Of a DNA stretch of 64,000 nucleotides, positions 1-8,252 are shown in pieces. The number at the start of each line of letters is the position of its first letter. Positions within the stretch are counted from its first letter, which is position 1. The notes beneath the pieces were generated by a model, which ran no database searches, was not told where the DNA came from, and saw only the letters and a program-made list of their open reading frames with translations. Source of the DNA: Lactobacillus selangorensis (lineage in GTDB: Bacteria; Bacillota; Bacilli; Lactobacillales; Lactobacillaceae). Location: the NCBI RefSeq assembly GCF_001437205.1, contig NZ_JQAZ01000003.1, forward strand, positions 124,001 through 188,000, in the 5' to 3' direction. The position numbers and the translations under genes were made by a program.

Positions 1-1
1 T

Positions 2-391
2 GAAGTTTTTGTTCGGGTGTCACCGAAAAACGTGATGAAGCAGAAGTCGTATCACAAGGGTATCCAGCAGCTGGTCCAAGAAGGGGCCGTTCAGCTGTAT
101 ACGATGTATAACAGCGGCGATTACGTCTTAGGGGCCGTCGGACAATTGCAGTTCGAAGTCTTCCAGTTCCGGATGCTCAATGAATACAATTCCGAAGTTG
201 TCATGACGCCGATTGGCCACCGTGTCGCTCGCTGGGTCGATCCTGAGCAGCTCGATCCGAATATGTCGAGTTCTCGGAATCTGCTGGTGAAGGATATTCA
301 TGGCGATCCGATGTTCTTATTTGAAAATGATTTTGCTTTGCGGTGGTTCACTGGCAAGTATCCCGATGTGAAACTGACTGCGAAACTTTAA
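2..391 (+). CDS. prfC: Peptide chain release factor 3, C-terminal part (gene enters from the left edge)
   Basis: This is the last ~129 codons of a translational GTPase. The frame is open from base 2, so the gene starts outside the window. The visible part matches the C-terminal domain of RF3 (motifs [15 protein letters not shown] and [12 protein letters not shown]), which follows the GTPase and beta-barrel domains. RF3 removes RF1 and RF2 from the ribosome after peptide release, in the cytoplasm. A strong stem-loop with a T-tract follows 20 bases after the stop, so this gene ends its transcript. The G domain cannot be seen here. RF3 is preferred over EF-G because of these C-terminal motifs. 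Confidence 0.93.
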   Translation, partial: EVFVRVSPKNVMKQKSYHKGIQQLVQEGAVQLYTMYNSGDYVLGAVGQLQFEVFQFRMLNEYNSEVVMTPIGHRVARWVDPEQLDPNMSSSRNLLVKDIHGDPMFLFENDFALRWFTGKYPDVKLTAKL

Positions 392-410
392 TGACAGTGC
401 TACAAAAAAA

Positions 411-446
411 GTCCTGCTGAAATAAAAATTTCAGCAGGACTTTTTG
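411..446 (+). terminator. Rho-independent terminator of prfC
   Basis: The inverted repeat GTCCTGCTGAAAT...ATTTCAGCAGGAC (411-440) is followed by TTTTT. It lies directly after the prfC stop codon. Confidence 0.9.
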
Positions 447-559
447 CGTAATTATTTAAACAAGCGGCGGCAATTCAACCAGGCAGTGTATAAACGTGTT
501 TGAAGCTGCGGTTGGCTGTGGTTAAGTAGTCTTAATCCTCACCTGCAATTGCTCACGCT

Positions 560-1522
560 TTATGATTTGAGATATTTTCGTTCGACCCAGATGTGGTCGC
601 CTAATTGGGCCCAAATACTGTTGTTGTCGAGCTGGACGATTTGATGAATCCGTAAGGGTCGGGGCAGATCTTGTGCTGGGAGAACGTCGCCGTAAGGAGC
701 TGACCACAACGTTGGCTGATTCGCGACCCAATTCGTGAACGTCGACCGTTTTTGTCGTTTTTTAACTTGGTAATGGGGTTCCGGCAGTCGCGGCTGTGTG
801 GGCGCAGTACGGTAGCTCTGGGTGTCGGCCGATTCGATCCACATGCTGCCCAGGTCGAACCAGAGCCGGTGGTCGAACCGGCAGCTGTGATAAACCCGCC
901 ATAATGTGCCGGCGTAGACTTTGGTCGGCAGTTTTGTTTCGGGCTGGCCAGGCTGGCGGAAAACAGGACTCGTTTTACGGATTTTGACCTGATAATCGTG
1001 GACGACCTGTTCATCCGGACCGATTTGATAATAAAAGGTAATCGGCTGAACGAAATCGCTGAAGTAACCGTTGGCCGGCCGAGTGACCCGGATTTCCTGA
1101 TCGGCATACTGTTTCAGCGGATTGACCTGAAAGGCATCGCCGAAGTCGCCGAATAAGTATTGCGGCTGGTCAAGGAGGTTCCCATTCTGATCACGATGGG
1201 ACAGGATGACCGGTGCCGCTGGTAAACGTGTATAGAAAAGGTAGATATCCTGTGGCTGATCAGCGGAAAGCGGTTTTTCTTTTAAAGTTTTGACCCAGAC
1301 GTAGTGGGCGAGTTCCGGGATTGTCAGCTCAGCGCCGGCAAACACATGCTGGGTCTGAGGGGCGGCAATCGCAGCTCCGGAACGGGCGTCAAGCAGATGG
1401 AGGGTGAAAGCAGCCGTTTGCGGAACTGGCATCATCATTGTCGGTTGCGGCGCGGCAATGGTTGTTTCGGCCGTTTTCTGAGCCTGGATACGGCGTTTTT
1501 TAAATATTTTCCAGAAATTCAT
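560..1522 (-). CDS. Uncharacterised protein with MucBP-like and SH3-like segments, apparently intracellular
   Basis: The protein has 320 residues and I do not recognise it as a named family. After a basic N-terminus (MNFWKIFKKRR) come a low-complexity linker and two stretches resembling MucBP repeats of lactobacillar surface proteins. One is near residues 40-105. The clearer one, near 110-175, has the pattern SHRDQNGNLLDQPQYLFGD and ends in ITFYYQ. The C-terminal half has two GW/SH3-like segments (YAGTLWRVYHS, TLWSAPYGDVL). There is no signal peptide, membrane segment or LPXTG motif, which is odd for MucBP-type proteins. The ATG at 1522 was chosen because AAAGGA lies 9 bases upstream. A longer frame to 1600 would run into the terminator of the neighbouring DUF1827 gene. 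Confidence 0.7.
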   Translation of the reverse strand: MNFWKIFKKRRIQAQKTAETTIAAPQPTMMMPVPQTAAFTLHLLDARSGAAIAAPQTQHVFAGAELTIPELAHYVWVKTLKEKPLSADQPQDIYLFYTRLPAAPVILSHRDQNGNLLDQPQYLFGDFGDAFQVNPLKQYADQEIRVTRPANGYFSDFVQPITFYYQIGPDEQVVHDYQVKIRKTSPVFRQPGQPETKLPTKVYAGTLWRVYHSCRFDHRLWFDLGSMWIESADTQSYRTAPTQPRLPEPHYQVKKRQKRSTFTNWVANQPTLWSAPYGDVLPAQDLPRPLRIHQIVQLDNNSIWAQLGDHIWVERKYLKS

Positions 1523-1570
1523 CTTATTCATTCCTTTAAGGGGTTCATTAGCCTCTATTTTAGCGCAAAA

Positions 1571-1606
1571 TAAAAAAACGCGGCGAATGTTTTTGGGCAT
1601 TCACCG
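1571..1606 (-). terminator. Terminator of the DUF1827 gene
   Basis: On the minus strand CGGTGAATG...CATTCGCCG (one G-U pair; 1581-1606) is followed by a T-rich run (1571-1578). It sits just past the stop of the DUF1827 gene and supports a later start for the 560-1522 gene. Confidence 0.75.
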
Positions 1607-1613
1607 TATTATT

Positions 1614-1904
1614 TTATTGCATGGTTTCAGGAACACTAATTTCAATTTCAGCTAATTTATTCCCCTGGATCACATTCATCTCTGTGTCCTTAGGAATCTT
1701 GAGCGCTCTGAGGACACCCTTGATTTCCTGGGGACGGATATTGCGTTGATCATTTTTGAGTAGAATTTCATCGTGCGTCGCCGCCCGTGTATAAACAACG
1801 GTCGTCGAGCCGAGGGAATAAACTTTGACATAGTTTGCATCGGTGTTGGTCAACTGCTGGTTCACTAAACGTGAATAACTGTTGGTAATATCGAATAGAT
1901 GCAT
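1614..1904 (-). CDS. DUF1827 family protein
   Basis: This small 96-residue soluble protein matches the DUF1827 family typical of lactobacilli and relatives. The family hallmark LGSTTVVYTRAATHDEIL is near residues 31-48. No biochemical role is known to me. It has no membrane segment, signal peptide or metal-binding cluster. The ATG at 1904 is preceded by AGAGGTG at a good distance. It is flanked by terminators, its own at 1571-1606 and that of clpE at 2098-2126, so it is probably monocistronic. A TATACT that could serve as -10 lies on the minus strand at 1948-1953, without a convincing -35. Confidence 0.85.
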   Translation of the reverse strand: MHLFDITNSYSRLVNQQLTNTDANYVKVYSLGSTTVVYTRAATHDEILLKNDQRNIRPQEIKGVLRALKIPKDTEMNVIQGNKLAEIEISVPETMQ

Positions 1905-2097
1905 TTCTTTTCACCTCTCTCAAAAGCCCCTCCATTTATCTACTTACAGTATACGTTTCTTTTTATGAAAAGGCTACCAAAACGCGTGAGAAAACGAAAA
2001 AAGATGCTTTTTACTAACCGAATTTTAATTTTAGGGGCCCGACAGAAAAGACAGTTTCTTTTGTTCCGTCTGCCCAGTTTGCGGCTTGAACCGACAC

Positions 2098-2126
2098 AAA
2101 AAACGCCATGCATTTCTGCATGGCGT
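2098..2126 (-). terminator. Terminator of clpE
   Basis: A perfect 10-bp stem ACGCCATGCA/TGCATGGCGT (2103-2126) is followed on the minus strand by T6. It lies 12 bases past the clpE stop. Confidence 0.9.
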
Positions 2127-2138
2127 TATATTTAGAAA

Positions 2139-4397
2139 TTACTTATCGGTTTTCTTAGCTGAAGCAGCTGGCTTTTCAGCCTTCGGTGCTTCAGGTGCGG
2201 TAATCGTGATTTTGCCATCGGTAATCCGGGCTTCGAGCTTCTTGGCCTTCGGATGATCGAGGTAGTAATCAGCAACACGGTCTTCAATCTGTTCCTGAAT
2301 GACACGGCGTAATGGCCGAGCGCCCATCGCAGGGTTGTAGCCGAGTTCGACTAACTTCTCCTTAACGGGTTCAGTGACATGAATCGTCAAGTTCTGATCC
2401 TTGATCGTTGCGTTGACATCGTCCAGCATCAAGCTGACGATCTTCATCAAGCTGTCCTTGGAAAGGGACTTGAATTCAATAATGTCATCGAAACGGTTCA
2501 GGAATTCAGGCTTGAAGTAATTCTGCAGCTGGTTGAGAACGGAATGCGACTTGCCAGAAGCAGTTGCACCGAATCCAACGTTGGCTTCAGAATCGCCTTG
2601 GCCGGCATTGGAAGTCATGATGATGATCGTATCCTTGAAGCTGACAGTCCGGCCTTGCGAGTCGGTCAGACGGCCATCATCGAGAATCTGCAGGAACATG
2701 TTCATGACATCAGGATGGGCCTTTTCAATTTCATCCAAGAGGATCAGGCTATAAGGATGCCGACGGACTTGTTCAGTCAATTGGCCGGCTTCTTCATAAC
2801 CGACATAGCCAGGCGGCGACCCGATCAGTTTCGAGACGCTGAACTTTTCCATGTACTCAGACATATCAAACCGAATCATCGAGTCTTCGCTGCCAAACAG
2901 TTGTTTAGCGAGCTGCTTGGCCAGTTCAGTTTTCCCGACACCAGTTGGTCCGACAAACAGGAATGAACCAATCGGACGACCGGACTTGTTGAAGCCGATC
3001 CGATTCCGGCGAATCGAACGAGCCACTTTATCAACGGCTTCATTTTGACCGATGACGTGTTTTTCAAGGTCAGGGGCTAAATTCTTAAGCTGCTGCTGTT
3101 CGTTGGCCTTCATATCGCCGACAGGGATGCCCGTCTTTTCCTCAACGATTTTTTCCATATCGCCTTCGGTAACGGTCGGTGTTTCTTCATCAGCTTTTTG
3201 CTGATCAGACGACTTCATACCTTTCAGCTTGTTGACCTGGTCACGGTAGTAGGCTGCTTTTTCATAGTCTTCCTGCTTCAAAGCATCCTGCTTCTGTTTT
3301 TCGCCGTCTTCGATCTTGCTATCAAGGGTAGCTGGGTCGATGGCAGTAATCGTCAAGTTCTTGCGGGAACCAGCTTCATCGAGCAAATCGATGGCTTTAT
3401 CCGGTAAATAACGATCCTGGATATAACGAGCTGAGAGGTTTGCGGCTGCATCAATGGCTTCTGGCGTGTACTTGACATGATGATAGTCTTCATACTTCTT
3501 TTCGATACCCTTCAAAATCTGAATGGTTTCGTCGACAGAAGGTTCATTGACCATAATCGGCTGTAAACGACGAGCTAACGCAGCATCCTTTTCAATCTCA
3601 CGATATTCTTTTGAAGTCGTGGCACCAACCAGTTGGAGTTCGCCACGAGCGAGGGCCGGCTTCAAAACGTTACCGGCGTCCATACCGCCTTCAGCATTGC
3701 CGGCGCCCACGATTTCGTGGATTTCATCAATGAAGAGGATAATGTTTTTATTTTGTTTTAATTCATCAATCAATTGCTGCATCCGTTGTTCGAACTGGCC
3801 ACGAATGCCGGTTCCTTGAACGAGGGAAACAACGTCTAAACGAATGACCTGACGGTTTTGCAGTTTAGCGGGCACATCGCCGTTTGCGATTTTCTGCGCC
3901 AAACCTTCAACGACCGCCGTCTTTCCGACACCAGCTTCACCAATCAGAACAGGATTGTTCTTGGTGCGCCGGTTCAGAATTTCGATGACCCGTTTGATTT
4001 CTTTATCACGTCCGATGACAGGATCGAGCTTGCCTTGTTTTGCCAAGTCAGTCATGTTGACACCGTATTGGCTCAACAAACTGCCGCCTTGGTTGCCATT
4101 CGGTCCGCGACCGCCACCATTGCCACCAGCTTGAGTCTGGGGACCCTGACTGAAGTTCTGCTGACCTTCAGGGGAGCCACCTTGACCCATTGCTCGGAAG
4201 ATATCATCCAAACTCCCAAAGCCGAATGGATCATTCGGTGTCCCAGCATCACGCGGTGTTTGACCACCGTTATTCTGCTGCTGGTTCTTCAAGAGTTGGT
4301 AGCAATCTTGACATAAATCAATTTCCTGGCGCTTTCCATCGACATTCGTGTACAGATGGATTGTTGCCGGGTTCTTATGACAGTTTTGGCATAACAT
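2139..4397 (-). CDS. clpE: ATP-dependent Clp protease ATP-binding subunit ClpE
   Basis: ClpE is a 752-residue AAA+ unfoldase that feeds damaged or regulatory proteins to ClpP in the cytosol. The ClpE signature is the N-terminal zinc finger C3-x2-C6...C29-x2-C32 (start [16 protein letters not shown]), followed by a Gly/Asn/Gln-rich linker. The first AAA domain has Walker A GEAGVGKT, a UVR-type coiled coil ([18 protein letters not shown]) lies in the middle, and the second AAA domain has GPTGVGKT and a ClpB-type D2 C-terminus. The tail is Ala/Lys-rich. The promoter region holds two CtsR operators, so repression by CtsR and induction by heat or protein stress are expected. It is divergent from a small gene at 4621. 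Confidence 0.97.
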   Translation of the reverse strand: MLCQNCHKNPATIHLYTNVDGKRQEIDLCQDCYQLLKNQQQNNGGQTPRDAGTPNDPFGFGSLDDIFRAMGQGGSPEGQQNFSQGPQTQAGGNGGGRGPNGNQGGSLLSQYGVNMTDLAKQGKLDPVIGRDKEIKRVIEILNRRTKNNPVLIGEAGVGKTAVVEGLAQKIANGDVPAKLQNRQVIRLDVVSLVQGTGIRGQFEQRMQQLIDELKQNKNIILFIDEIHEIVGAGNAEGGMDAGNVLKPALARGELQLVGATTSKEYREIEKDAALARRLQPIMVNEPSVDETIQILKGIEKKYEDYHHVKYTPEAIDAAANLSARYIQDRYLPDKAIDLLDEAGSRKNLTITAIDPATLDSKIEDGEKQKQDALKQEDYEKAAYYRDQVNKLKGMKSSDQQKADEETPTVTEGDMEKIVEEKTGIPVGDMKANEQQQLKNLAPDLEKHVIGQNEAVDKVARSIRRNRIGFNKSGRPIGSFLFVGPTGVGKTELAKQLAKQLFGSEDSMIRFDMSEYMEKFSVSKLIGSPPGYVGYEEAGQLTEQVRRHPYSLILLDEIEKAHPDVMNMFLQILDDGRLTDSQGRTVSFKDTIIIMTSNAGQGDSEANVGFGATASGKSHSVLNQLQNYFKPEFLNRFDDIIEFKSLSKDSLMKIVSLMLDDVNATIKDQNLTIHVTEPVKEKLVELGYNPAMGARPLRRVIQEQIEDRVADYYLDHPKAKKLEARITDGKITITAPEAPKAEKPAASAKKTDK

Positions 4398-4462
4398 AGA
4401 CTTACGTCACAACCTTCCATTAAAGATTAACTAAAATTACTGTGCAAAGAAGGTCAGAATTG

Positions 4463-4479
4463 TTTGACCAATGTTGACC
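4463..4479 (-). promoter_or_regulatory. CtsR operator 1, overlapping the clpE transcription start region
   Basis: On the minus strand GGTCAAC-ATT-GGTCAAA matches the tandem heptamer CtsR box (RGTCAAA-N3-RGTCAAA) with one mismatch. It lies just downstream of the clpE -10 box, where a bound repressor would block initiation. Confidence 0.8.
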
Positions 4480-4488
4480 TTAGCTTGT

Positions 4489-4516
4489 ATTATACAACAT
4501 CCATTTCGGAATGCAA
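4489..4516 (-). promoter_or_regulatory. Sigma-A promoter of clpE
   Basis: On the minus strand TTGCAT (4511-4516), a 16-bp spacer and TATAAT (4489-4494). It sits between the two CtsR boxes. Confidence 0.75.
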
Positions 4517-4532
4517 GCGGGTTTGACAAGTT

Positions 4533-4549
4533 TTTGACTTTTTTTGACC
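4533..4549 (-). promoter_or_regulatory. CtsR operator 2, between the clpE and small-gene promoters
   Basis: On the minus strand GGTCAAA-AAA-AGTCAAA is a perfect match to the CtsR tandem heptamer. It lies upstream of the clpE -35 and a few bases upstream of the -35 of the divergent gene, so it could act on both. Confidence 0.88.
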
Positions 4550-4555
4550 ATTGAC

Positions 4556-4583
4556 TTGCACAGTCTTTTTAATTGGCTACAAT
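4556..4583 (+). promoter_or_regulatory. Promoter of the small gene at 4621
   Basis: TTGCAC (4556-4561), a 16-bp spacer and TACAAT (4578-4583). The predicted transcript starts near 4590, which leaves no room for a ribosome site before the ATG at 4600 and favours the TTG at 4621. Confidence 0.65.
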
Positions 4584-4620
4584 GTTAGCATAAGTCCAAA
4601 TGGGAAAAGAGGCAAAAATT

Positions 4621-4812
4621 TTGACCAGAGATTTTAAACAAGAGATGGATGACCTCCGGCATGGAAAAATAGATGAAATTAAAGTCGGGCACGATGAATT
4701 TATGGATTTTCAAAAAGTGTGGGTCAATTATGACCAACGCAAAGAAATCGTTGGTACGGCGCGCCGTAATGGAACCGTTATCTATCATTACGCTGAAAAC
4801 GGAAACGTGTAA
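4621..4812 (+). CDS. Small conserved-looking protein of unknown function, TTG start
   Basis: This is a 63-residue charged soluble protein that I cannot assign. Its sequence runs from TRDFKQEMDDL through VWVNYDQRKEIVGTARRNGT to a C-terminus rich in Asn and Glu. The frame opens with ATG at 4600, but that start lies about 10 bases after the predicted transcription start and has no ribosome site. The TTG at 4621 has AGAGG 8 bases upstream (4608-4612) and is preferred. It is divergent from clpE and shares the CtsR-box intergenic region, so it may be stress-regulated. ptsHI follows 155 bases downstream with its own promoter. No membrane segment or cysteine motif is present. Confidence 0.7.
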   Translation: MTRDFKQEMDDLRHGKIDEIKVGHDEFMDFQKVWVNYDQRKEIVGTARRNGTVIYHYAENGNV

Positions 4813-4857
4813 GCGATGCCTCCTAGTGAGGACGTGAAGAAAGCGGATTGATTTTAG

Positions 4858-4886
4858 TTGTTAAATGAAAAAAATAATGTTAATCT
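4858..4886 (+). promoter_or_regulatory. Probable promoter of ptsHI
   Basis: TTGTTA (4858-4863), a 17-bp spacer and TAATCT (4881-4886). It gives a leader of about 75 bases in front of ptsH. The -10 match is only moderate. Confidence 0.5.
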
Positions 4887-4967
4887 GTAAAGGTACAAGA
4901 TTTCAATTAAAATTTAGTTACTTTCTACTAAAAGAGAGCAACCCTAATTAAAGGAGCATGATTTATA

Positions 4968-5234
4968 ATGGAAAAACGCGATTTTCATATTGTAGCAGAA
5001 ACAGGTATCCACGCACGTCCCGCAACACTCTTGGTTCAAACAGCCAGCAAGTATAACTCAGACATCAACTTGGAATACAAGGGCAAGTCAGTTAACTTGA
5101 AGTCCATCATGGGTGTTATGTCACTCGGTGTTGGCCAAGGTGCCGATGTTACTGTTACGGCTGACGGTGCTGATGAAGCAGATGCTATCAACGCAATTGC
5201 TGACACAATGAAAAAGGAAGGTTTAACTGAATAA
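4968..5234 (+). CDS. ptsH: Phosphocarrier protein HPr
   Basis: HPr is an 88-residue phosphocarrier of the sugar phosphotransferase system. It takes phosphate from enzyme I and passes it to the sugar-specific IIA proteins. His15 is visible in [10 protein letters not shown]. The regulatory Ser46 is in [11 protein letters not shown], the site used by HPr kinase so that HPr-Ser-P can work with CcpA. The start has AAAGGAG upstream. The stop codon overlaps the enzyme I start by one base (TAATG), so the two genes are translationally coupled in one operon. Confidence 0.98.
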   Translation: MEKRDFHIVAETGIHARPATLLVQTASKYNSDINLEYKGKSVNLKSIMGVMSLGVGQGADVTVTADGADEADAINAIADTMKKEGLTE

Positions 5235-6955
5235 TGTCAAAAGAGCTGAAAGGAATTGCTGCCAGTAACGGGATTGCCGTTGCCCCAGCTTATTTGCTTG
5301 TTCAGCCTGATTTGTCATTTTCCAAAACAACCGTTTCCGATGTAGACGCAGAAGTTAAGCGCCTTCAGAAGGCAATTCAAGAGTCTACGGATGAATTAAC
5401 AAAGATCAAGGACATCGCAACGAAGTCCTTGGGTGCCGAAGAAGCACAGGTTTTCGAAGCACATATCATGTTCTTATCCGATCCTGAATTTACTGGGGAA
5501 ATGGAAAAGAAAATCAACGACGATCAGGTCAATGCTGAAGAAGCAGTTAAAGAAGTTGAAGATCATTACGTCGCTACATTCCAAGCCATGAAGGATAATG
5601 CCTACATGCAGGAACGTGCAGCTGATGTTCAGGATGTTTCCAAGCGTCTGCTCAGCCACTTGCTGAACAAGCCGCTTCCAAATCCTGCATTGATTGATAA
5701 AGAAGTCATCATCGTTGCACATGATCTGACTCCTAGTGATACGGCACAATTAAACAAGAAGTACGTCAAGGCTTTTGTAACGGATGTCGGCGGTCGGACT
5801 GCTCATTCCGCAATCATGGCGCGTTCTTTGGAAATTCCTGCCGTAGTTGGTACGAACACAATTACACAAGATGTTCAGGCTGATCAACGCTTAGTCGTTG
5901 ATGGGACTGACGGTGATGTGGTCGTTGACCCAACTGATGCACAAGTCGATGATTTTAACAAGAAACAAGCTGCCTTTGAAAAGCAGAAGGCAGAATGGGC
6001 TAAACTGAAGGATGCACAATCCGTCACAGCTGATGGCAAGAAGGTCACAATTGGCGCTAACATCGGGACACCTAAAGATGTTCAAGGTGCAGTTGACAAT
6101 GGGGCCGAAGCAATCGGTTTGTTCCGTTCTGAATTCTTGTACATGGATTCGTCCGAATTACCAAGCGAAGACGACCAGTTCAAGGCATACAAAGCTGTTA
6201 CCGAAGGAATGAAGGGCAAACAAGTTGTTGTCCGGACCATGGATATTGGCGGGGATAAGAAGCTTCCTTACTTACCACTTCCAAAAGAAATGAACCCATT
6301 CTTAGGCTATCGTGCGATTCGGATTAGCTTGAGTCATCAAGATATCTTCCGGACCCAGTTACGGGCTTTGCTCCGTGCTTCTGCATACGGCAAGATTGCC
6401 ATCATGTTCCCAATGATTGCGACTGTCCAAGAATTCCAAGAAGCAAAAGCAATCTTGGAAGATGAAAAGGATAAGCTGATCAAAGCGGGCACCAAAGTCG
6501 ATGAAAACATCGAAGTTGGGATGATGATGGAAATTCCAGCTGCTGCTGTTTTGGCCGACAAGTTAGCGAAATACGCAGACTTCTTCAGTATTGGGACCAA
6601 CGATTTGATTCAATACTCAATGGCTGCTGACCGTGGCAACGATGCTGTTTCCTACTTGTATCAACCAGACAATCCTTCCATCGTGCGCTTAGTCAAGAAC
6701 ATCATTAACTCGGCTCATAAGGAAGGCAAGTGGGTTGGTATGTGTGGTGAAGCCGCTGCTGATCCGAACTTAGTACCGATCTTAGTTGGCTTAGGCTTGG
6801 ATGAATACTCAATGAGTGCGACATCCATCTTGCCAGTTCGTTCTGAAATCAAGACACTTGATTCCAAGAAGATGGCTGACTTGGCTAACAAAGTTGTGAC
6901 TGAATCTGAAACAAGCGACCAAACCATTCAAATGGTGAAAGATGCTACTAAATAA
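5234..6955 (+). CDS. ptsI: Phosphoenolpyruvate-protein phosphotransferase (PTS enzyme I)
   Basis: Enzyme I is a 573-residue cytosolic enzyme that moves phosphate from phosphoenolpyruvate to HPr. The N-terminal part carries the HPr-binding helices and the phospho-histidine motif [12 protein letters not shown] near residue 190. The C-terminal PEP-binding barrel carries FRSEFLYM and the conserved MMEIPAA and [15 protein letters not shown] stretches, with the catalytic cysteine in VGMCGEAA. Length is normal for the family. It shares the TAATG junction with ptsH and ends before a terminator at 7006-7032. Confidence 0.98.
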   Translation: MSKELKGIAASNGIAVAPAYLLVQPDLSFSKTTVSDVDAEVKRLQKAIQESTDELTKIKDIATKSLGAEEAQVFEAHIMFLSDPEFTGEMEKKINDDQVNAEEAVKEVEDHYVATFQAMKDNAYMQERAADVQDVSKRLLSHLLNKPLPNPALIDKEVIIVAHDLTPSDTAQLNKKYVKAFVTDVGGRTAHSAIMARSLEIPAVVGTNTITQDVQADQRLVVDGTDGDVVVDPTDAQVDDFNKKQAAFEKQKAEWAKLKDAQSVTADGKKVTIGANIGTPKDVQGAVDNGAEAIGLFRSEFLYMDSSELPSEDDQFKAYKAVTEGMKGKQVVVRTMDIGGDKKLPYLPLPKEMNPFLGYRAIRISLSHQDIFRTQLRALLRASAYGKIAIMFPMIATVQEFQEAKAILEDEKDKLIKAGTKVDENIEVGMMMEIPAAAVLADKLAKYADFFSIGTNDLIQYSMAADRGNDAVSYLYQPDNPSIVRLVKNIINSAHKEGKWVGMCGEAAADPNLVPILVGLGLDEYSMSATSILPVRSEIKTLDSKKMADLANKVVTESETSDQTIQMVKDATK

Positions 6956-7005
6956 TAAGCGTGCATCAAAAGGCGGTTGATTCGCCTTAAGACACACATT
7001 TAAAA

Positions 7006-7032
7006 AGAGCAAGTTGAGCTTGCTCTTTTTTT
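7006..7032 (+). terminator. Terminator of ptsHI
   Basis: AGAGCAAG...CTTGCTCT (7006-7026) is followed by a run of T. A smaller hairpin without a T-tract (AAGGCG...CGCCTT, 6970-6988) precedes it. Confidence 0.9.
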
Positions 7033-7118
7033 GTGGTCAATTTTAACCTTTTTTTGACGCGTAACGCTGCGTTTTGACCGGCTAGAATGCCTTGTAAAGA
7101 TATAGGGGGGAAATGACA

Positions 7119-7439
7119 ATGGATTTATTTACAGCGTTAAAGGGGTACCGCAATTGGTTAGAACGCAATGCACTCGCACCGAATGCCCAAGTCTTATGGT
7201 TTCACATCCTGATGGTGGCCAACGAGGCATTCTGGCCGGAACACATTTCGATCCGAAATTCGGTACTCATGACGCGAACCAACATTCAATCTGAAAAAAC
7301 ACTGCAGCGCAACCGTGATGTGCTCGTCAATAAAGGCCTGATTAAGTATCATTCGGGCGGCAAACGCCAAGCGGGAATCTATGAACTGATTCCGTTTCCG
7401 ACGGTGCCGACTACGGAGGGTGGTCAGCTGACTAACTAG
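7119..7439 (+). CDS. Phage-type winged-helix replication protein, N-terminal domain only
   Basis: The 106-residue product resembles the N-terminal winged-helix domain of phage replisome-organiser or DnaD-like proteins (MDLFTALKGYRNWLERN, ANEAFWPEHISI, KTLQRNRDVLVNKGLIKY). It would bind DNA, possibly at a replication origin. The usual continuation is missing. The frame stops in GGQLTN, and similar coding-looking sequence resumes in the +1 frame, so the gene looks truncated (see next entry). The ATG at 7119 is 8 bases after GGGGGG, and the ATG at 7113 is too close to it. No other phage genes surround it, which suggests a domesticated or dying prophage remnant. Confidence 0.65.
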   Translation: MDLFTALKGYRNWLERNALAPNAQVLWFHILMVANEAFWPEHISIRNSVLMTRTNIQSEKTLQRNRDVLVNKGLIKYHSGGKRQAGIYELIPFPTVPTTEGGQLTN

Positions 7440-7599
7440 GGTAGTTAGCCAATTAACCACGATAGTTAGTTTATTGAACGGTATCCGTCAGCATGCCGTC
7501 AAAAATGACCGTCAACGTGTCGCTAAAAATGGCGCTTAAATGACGGCTGAGGTGACGGCCCTTAATAAACAAGACGAAACAGCAGCAACCAGATACTAA
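7440..7599 (+). pseudogene. Decayed tail of the phage-type gene
   Basis: In the +1 frame relative to the upstream gene, codons from 7441 read VVSQLTTIVSLL and continue to a stop at 7537-7539. The same frame then gives MTAEVTALNKQDETAATRY to 7599. The QLTN / SQLTT echo suggests a repeated linker like that of related phage proteins. One frameshift near 7437 and one stop at 7537 would explain the break. This is inference from reading frames only. Confidence 0.4.
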
Positions 7600-7719
7600 C
7601 TGGTCTGAGTCATCCAAATAACCCCTTTGTGGGGCTGCAGCCGCCACTGAGCGTTTTTGACCCTAATGCCCGGGTCAGGCCATTAAAATGAAAGGGAAGC
7701 ATAATAGTTGCTTTTTATC

Positions 7720-7735
7720 GTTTACGGATGTAAAC
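7720..7735 (+). promoter_or_regulatory. CopY operator 1
   Basis: Perfect inverted repeat GTTTAC-GGAT-GTAAAC. Its core TACGGATGTA differs by one base from the cop box TACANNTGTA. It ends right before the TATAAT at 7736-7741. Confidence 0.82.
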
Positions 7736-7741
7736 TATAAT
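7736..7741 (+). promoter_or_regulatory. -10 box of the copYB promoter
   Basis: TATAAT lies between the two CopY operators. The -35 is poor (TTTTTA at 7712-7717, 18-bp spacer). Bound CopY would cover both sides. Confidence 0.65.
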
Positions 7742-7751
7742 CAGAAATTAA

Positions 7752-7767
7752 GTTTACAGATGTAAAC
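7752..7767 (+). promoter_or_regulatory. CopY operator 2
   Basis: Perfect inverted repeat GTTTAC-AGAT-GTAAAC with the exact cop box core TACAGATGTA. It lies 32 bases after operator 1 and next to the copY ribosome site AAAGGAG. Confidence 0.9.
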
Positions 7768-7784
7768 AAAGGAGCAGATGCGCA

Positions 7785-8252
7785 ATGACAGCACAACTTG
7801 AGATCAGCGACGCCGAATGGGAAGTCATGCGGGTCGTTTGGACACTGGGATCCGCCAGCAGCCGCACGATGATTCAGGTCTTAGATGAAAAAATGGGCTG
7901 GAAACCAGCCACCGTTAAAACGCTACTAGGCCGTTTGGTCAAAAAAGGTTTTTTGAAGACTGCCAAGCAACAGCGGGCCTTCATTTATTCGGCGACGATT
8001 ACGGAACAAGATGCGATGGACCACTCCAGCCTGTCGCTGTTCGACCACTTGTGCGACATGCATAAGGGCCGGACACTGAGCTACCTGGTCGATCACACGA
8101 CCTTGAGTCAGGCCGATATTGCCCATTTACAAACACAGCTTGCTGAGAAGGCGAAAACCGCCCCTGAGGAGGTCGCCTGCAACTGCCTGCCCGGCGATCA
8201 GCGCTGTTTGATGGAAGAGGGGGATGCGAATGGCAAAGCAGAACATGAATGA
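7785..8252 (+). CDS. copY: CopY/TcrY-type copper-responsive repressor
   Basis: This 155-residue BlaI/MecI/CopY-family repressor has an N-terminal winged helix (ISDAEWEVMRVVWTLG, KPATVKTLLGRLVKKGFL). It should bind the two operators directly upstream and release them when copper(I) displaces zinc. The C-terminal metal site normally reads CxCxxxxCxC. Here it reads CNCLPGDQRC, so the third cysteine is replaced by glutamine and three of four remain. The gene overlaps copB by 23 bases, forming an autoregulated copper-efflux operon. The winged helix, the operators and the copB neighbour make the assignment firm despite the changed metal site. Confidence 0.93.
   Translation: MTAQLEISDAEWEVMRVVWTLGSASSRTMIQVLDEKMGWKPATVKTLLGRLVKKGFLKTAKQQRAFIYSATITEQDAMDHSSLSLFDHLCDMHKGRTLSYLVDHTTLSQADIAHLQTQLAEKAKTAPEEVACNCLPGDQRCLMEEGDANGKAEHE

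Noticed and set aside
444..452. TTGCGTAAT after the prfC terminator
   Set aside because: No gene follows in that direction, so it is counted as a chance copy of the competence motif.
1899..2135. 78-codon frame between the DUF1827 gene and clpE
   Set aside because: It overlaps the DUF1827 start and the clpE terminator, has no ribosome site and a basic, low-complexity product.
7053..7079. TTTGACG...TTTGACC as a CtsR site before the phage-type gene
   Set aside because: The half-sites are 20 bases apart and not 10, with no middle heptamer, so they do not form a CtsR box.
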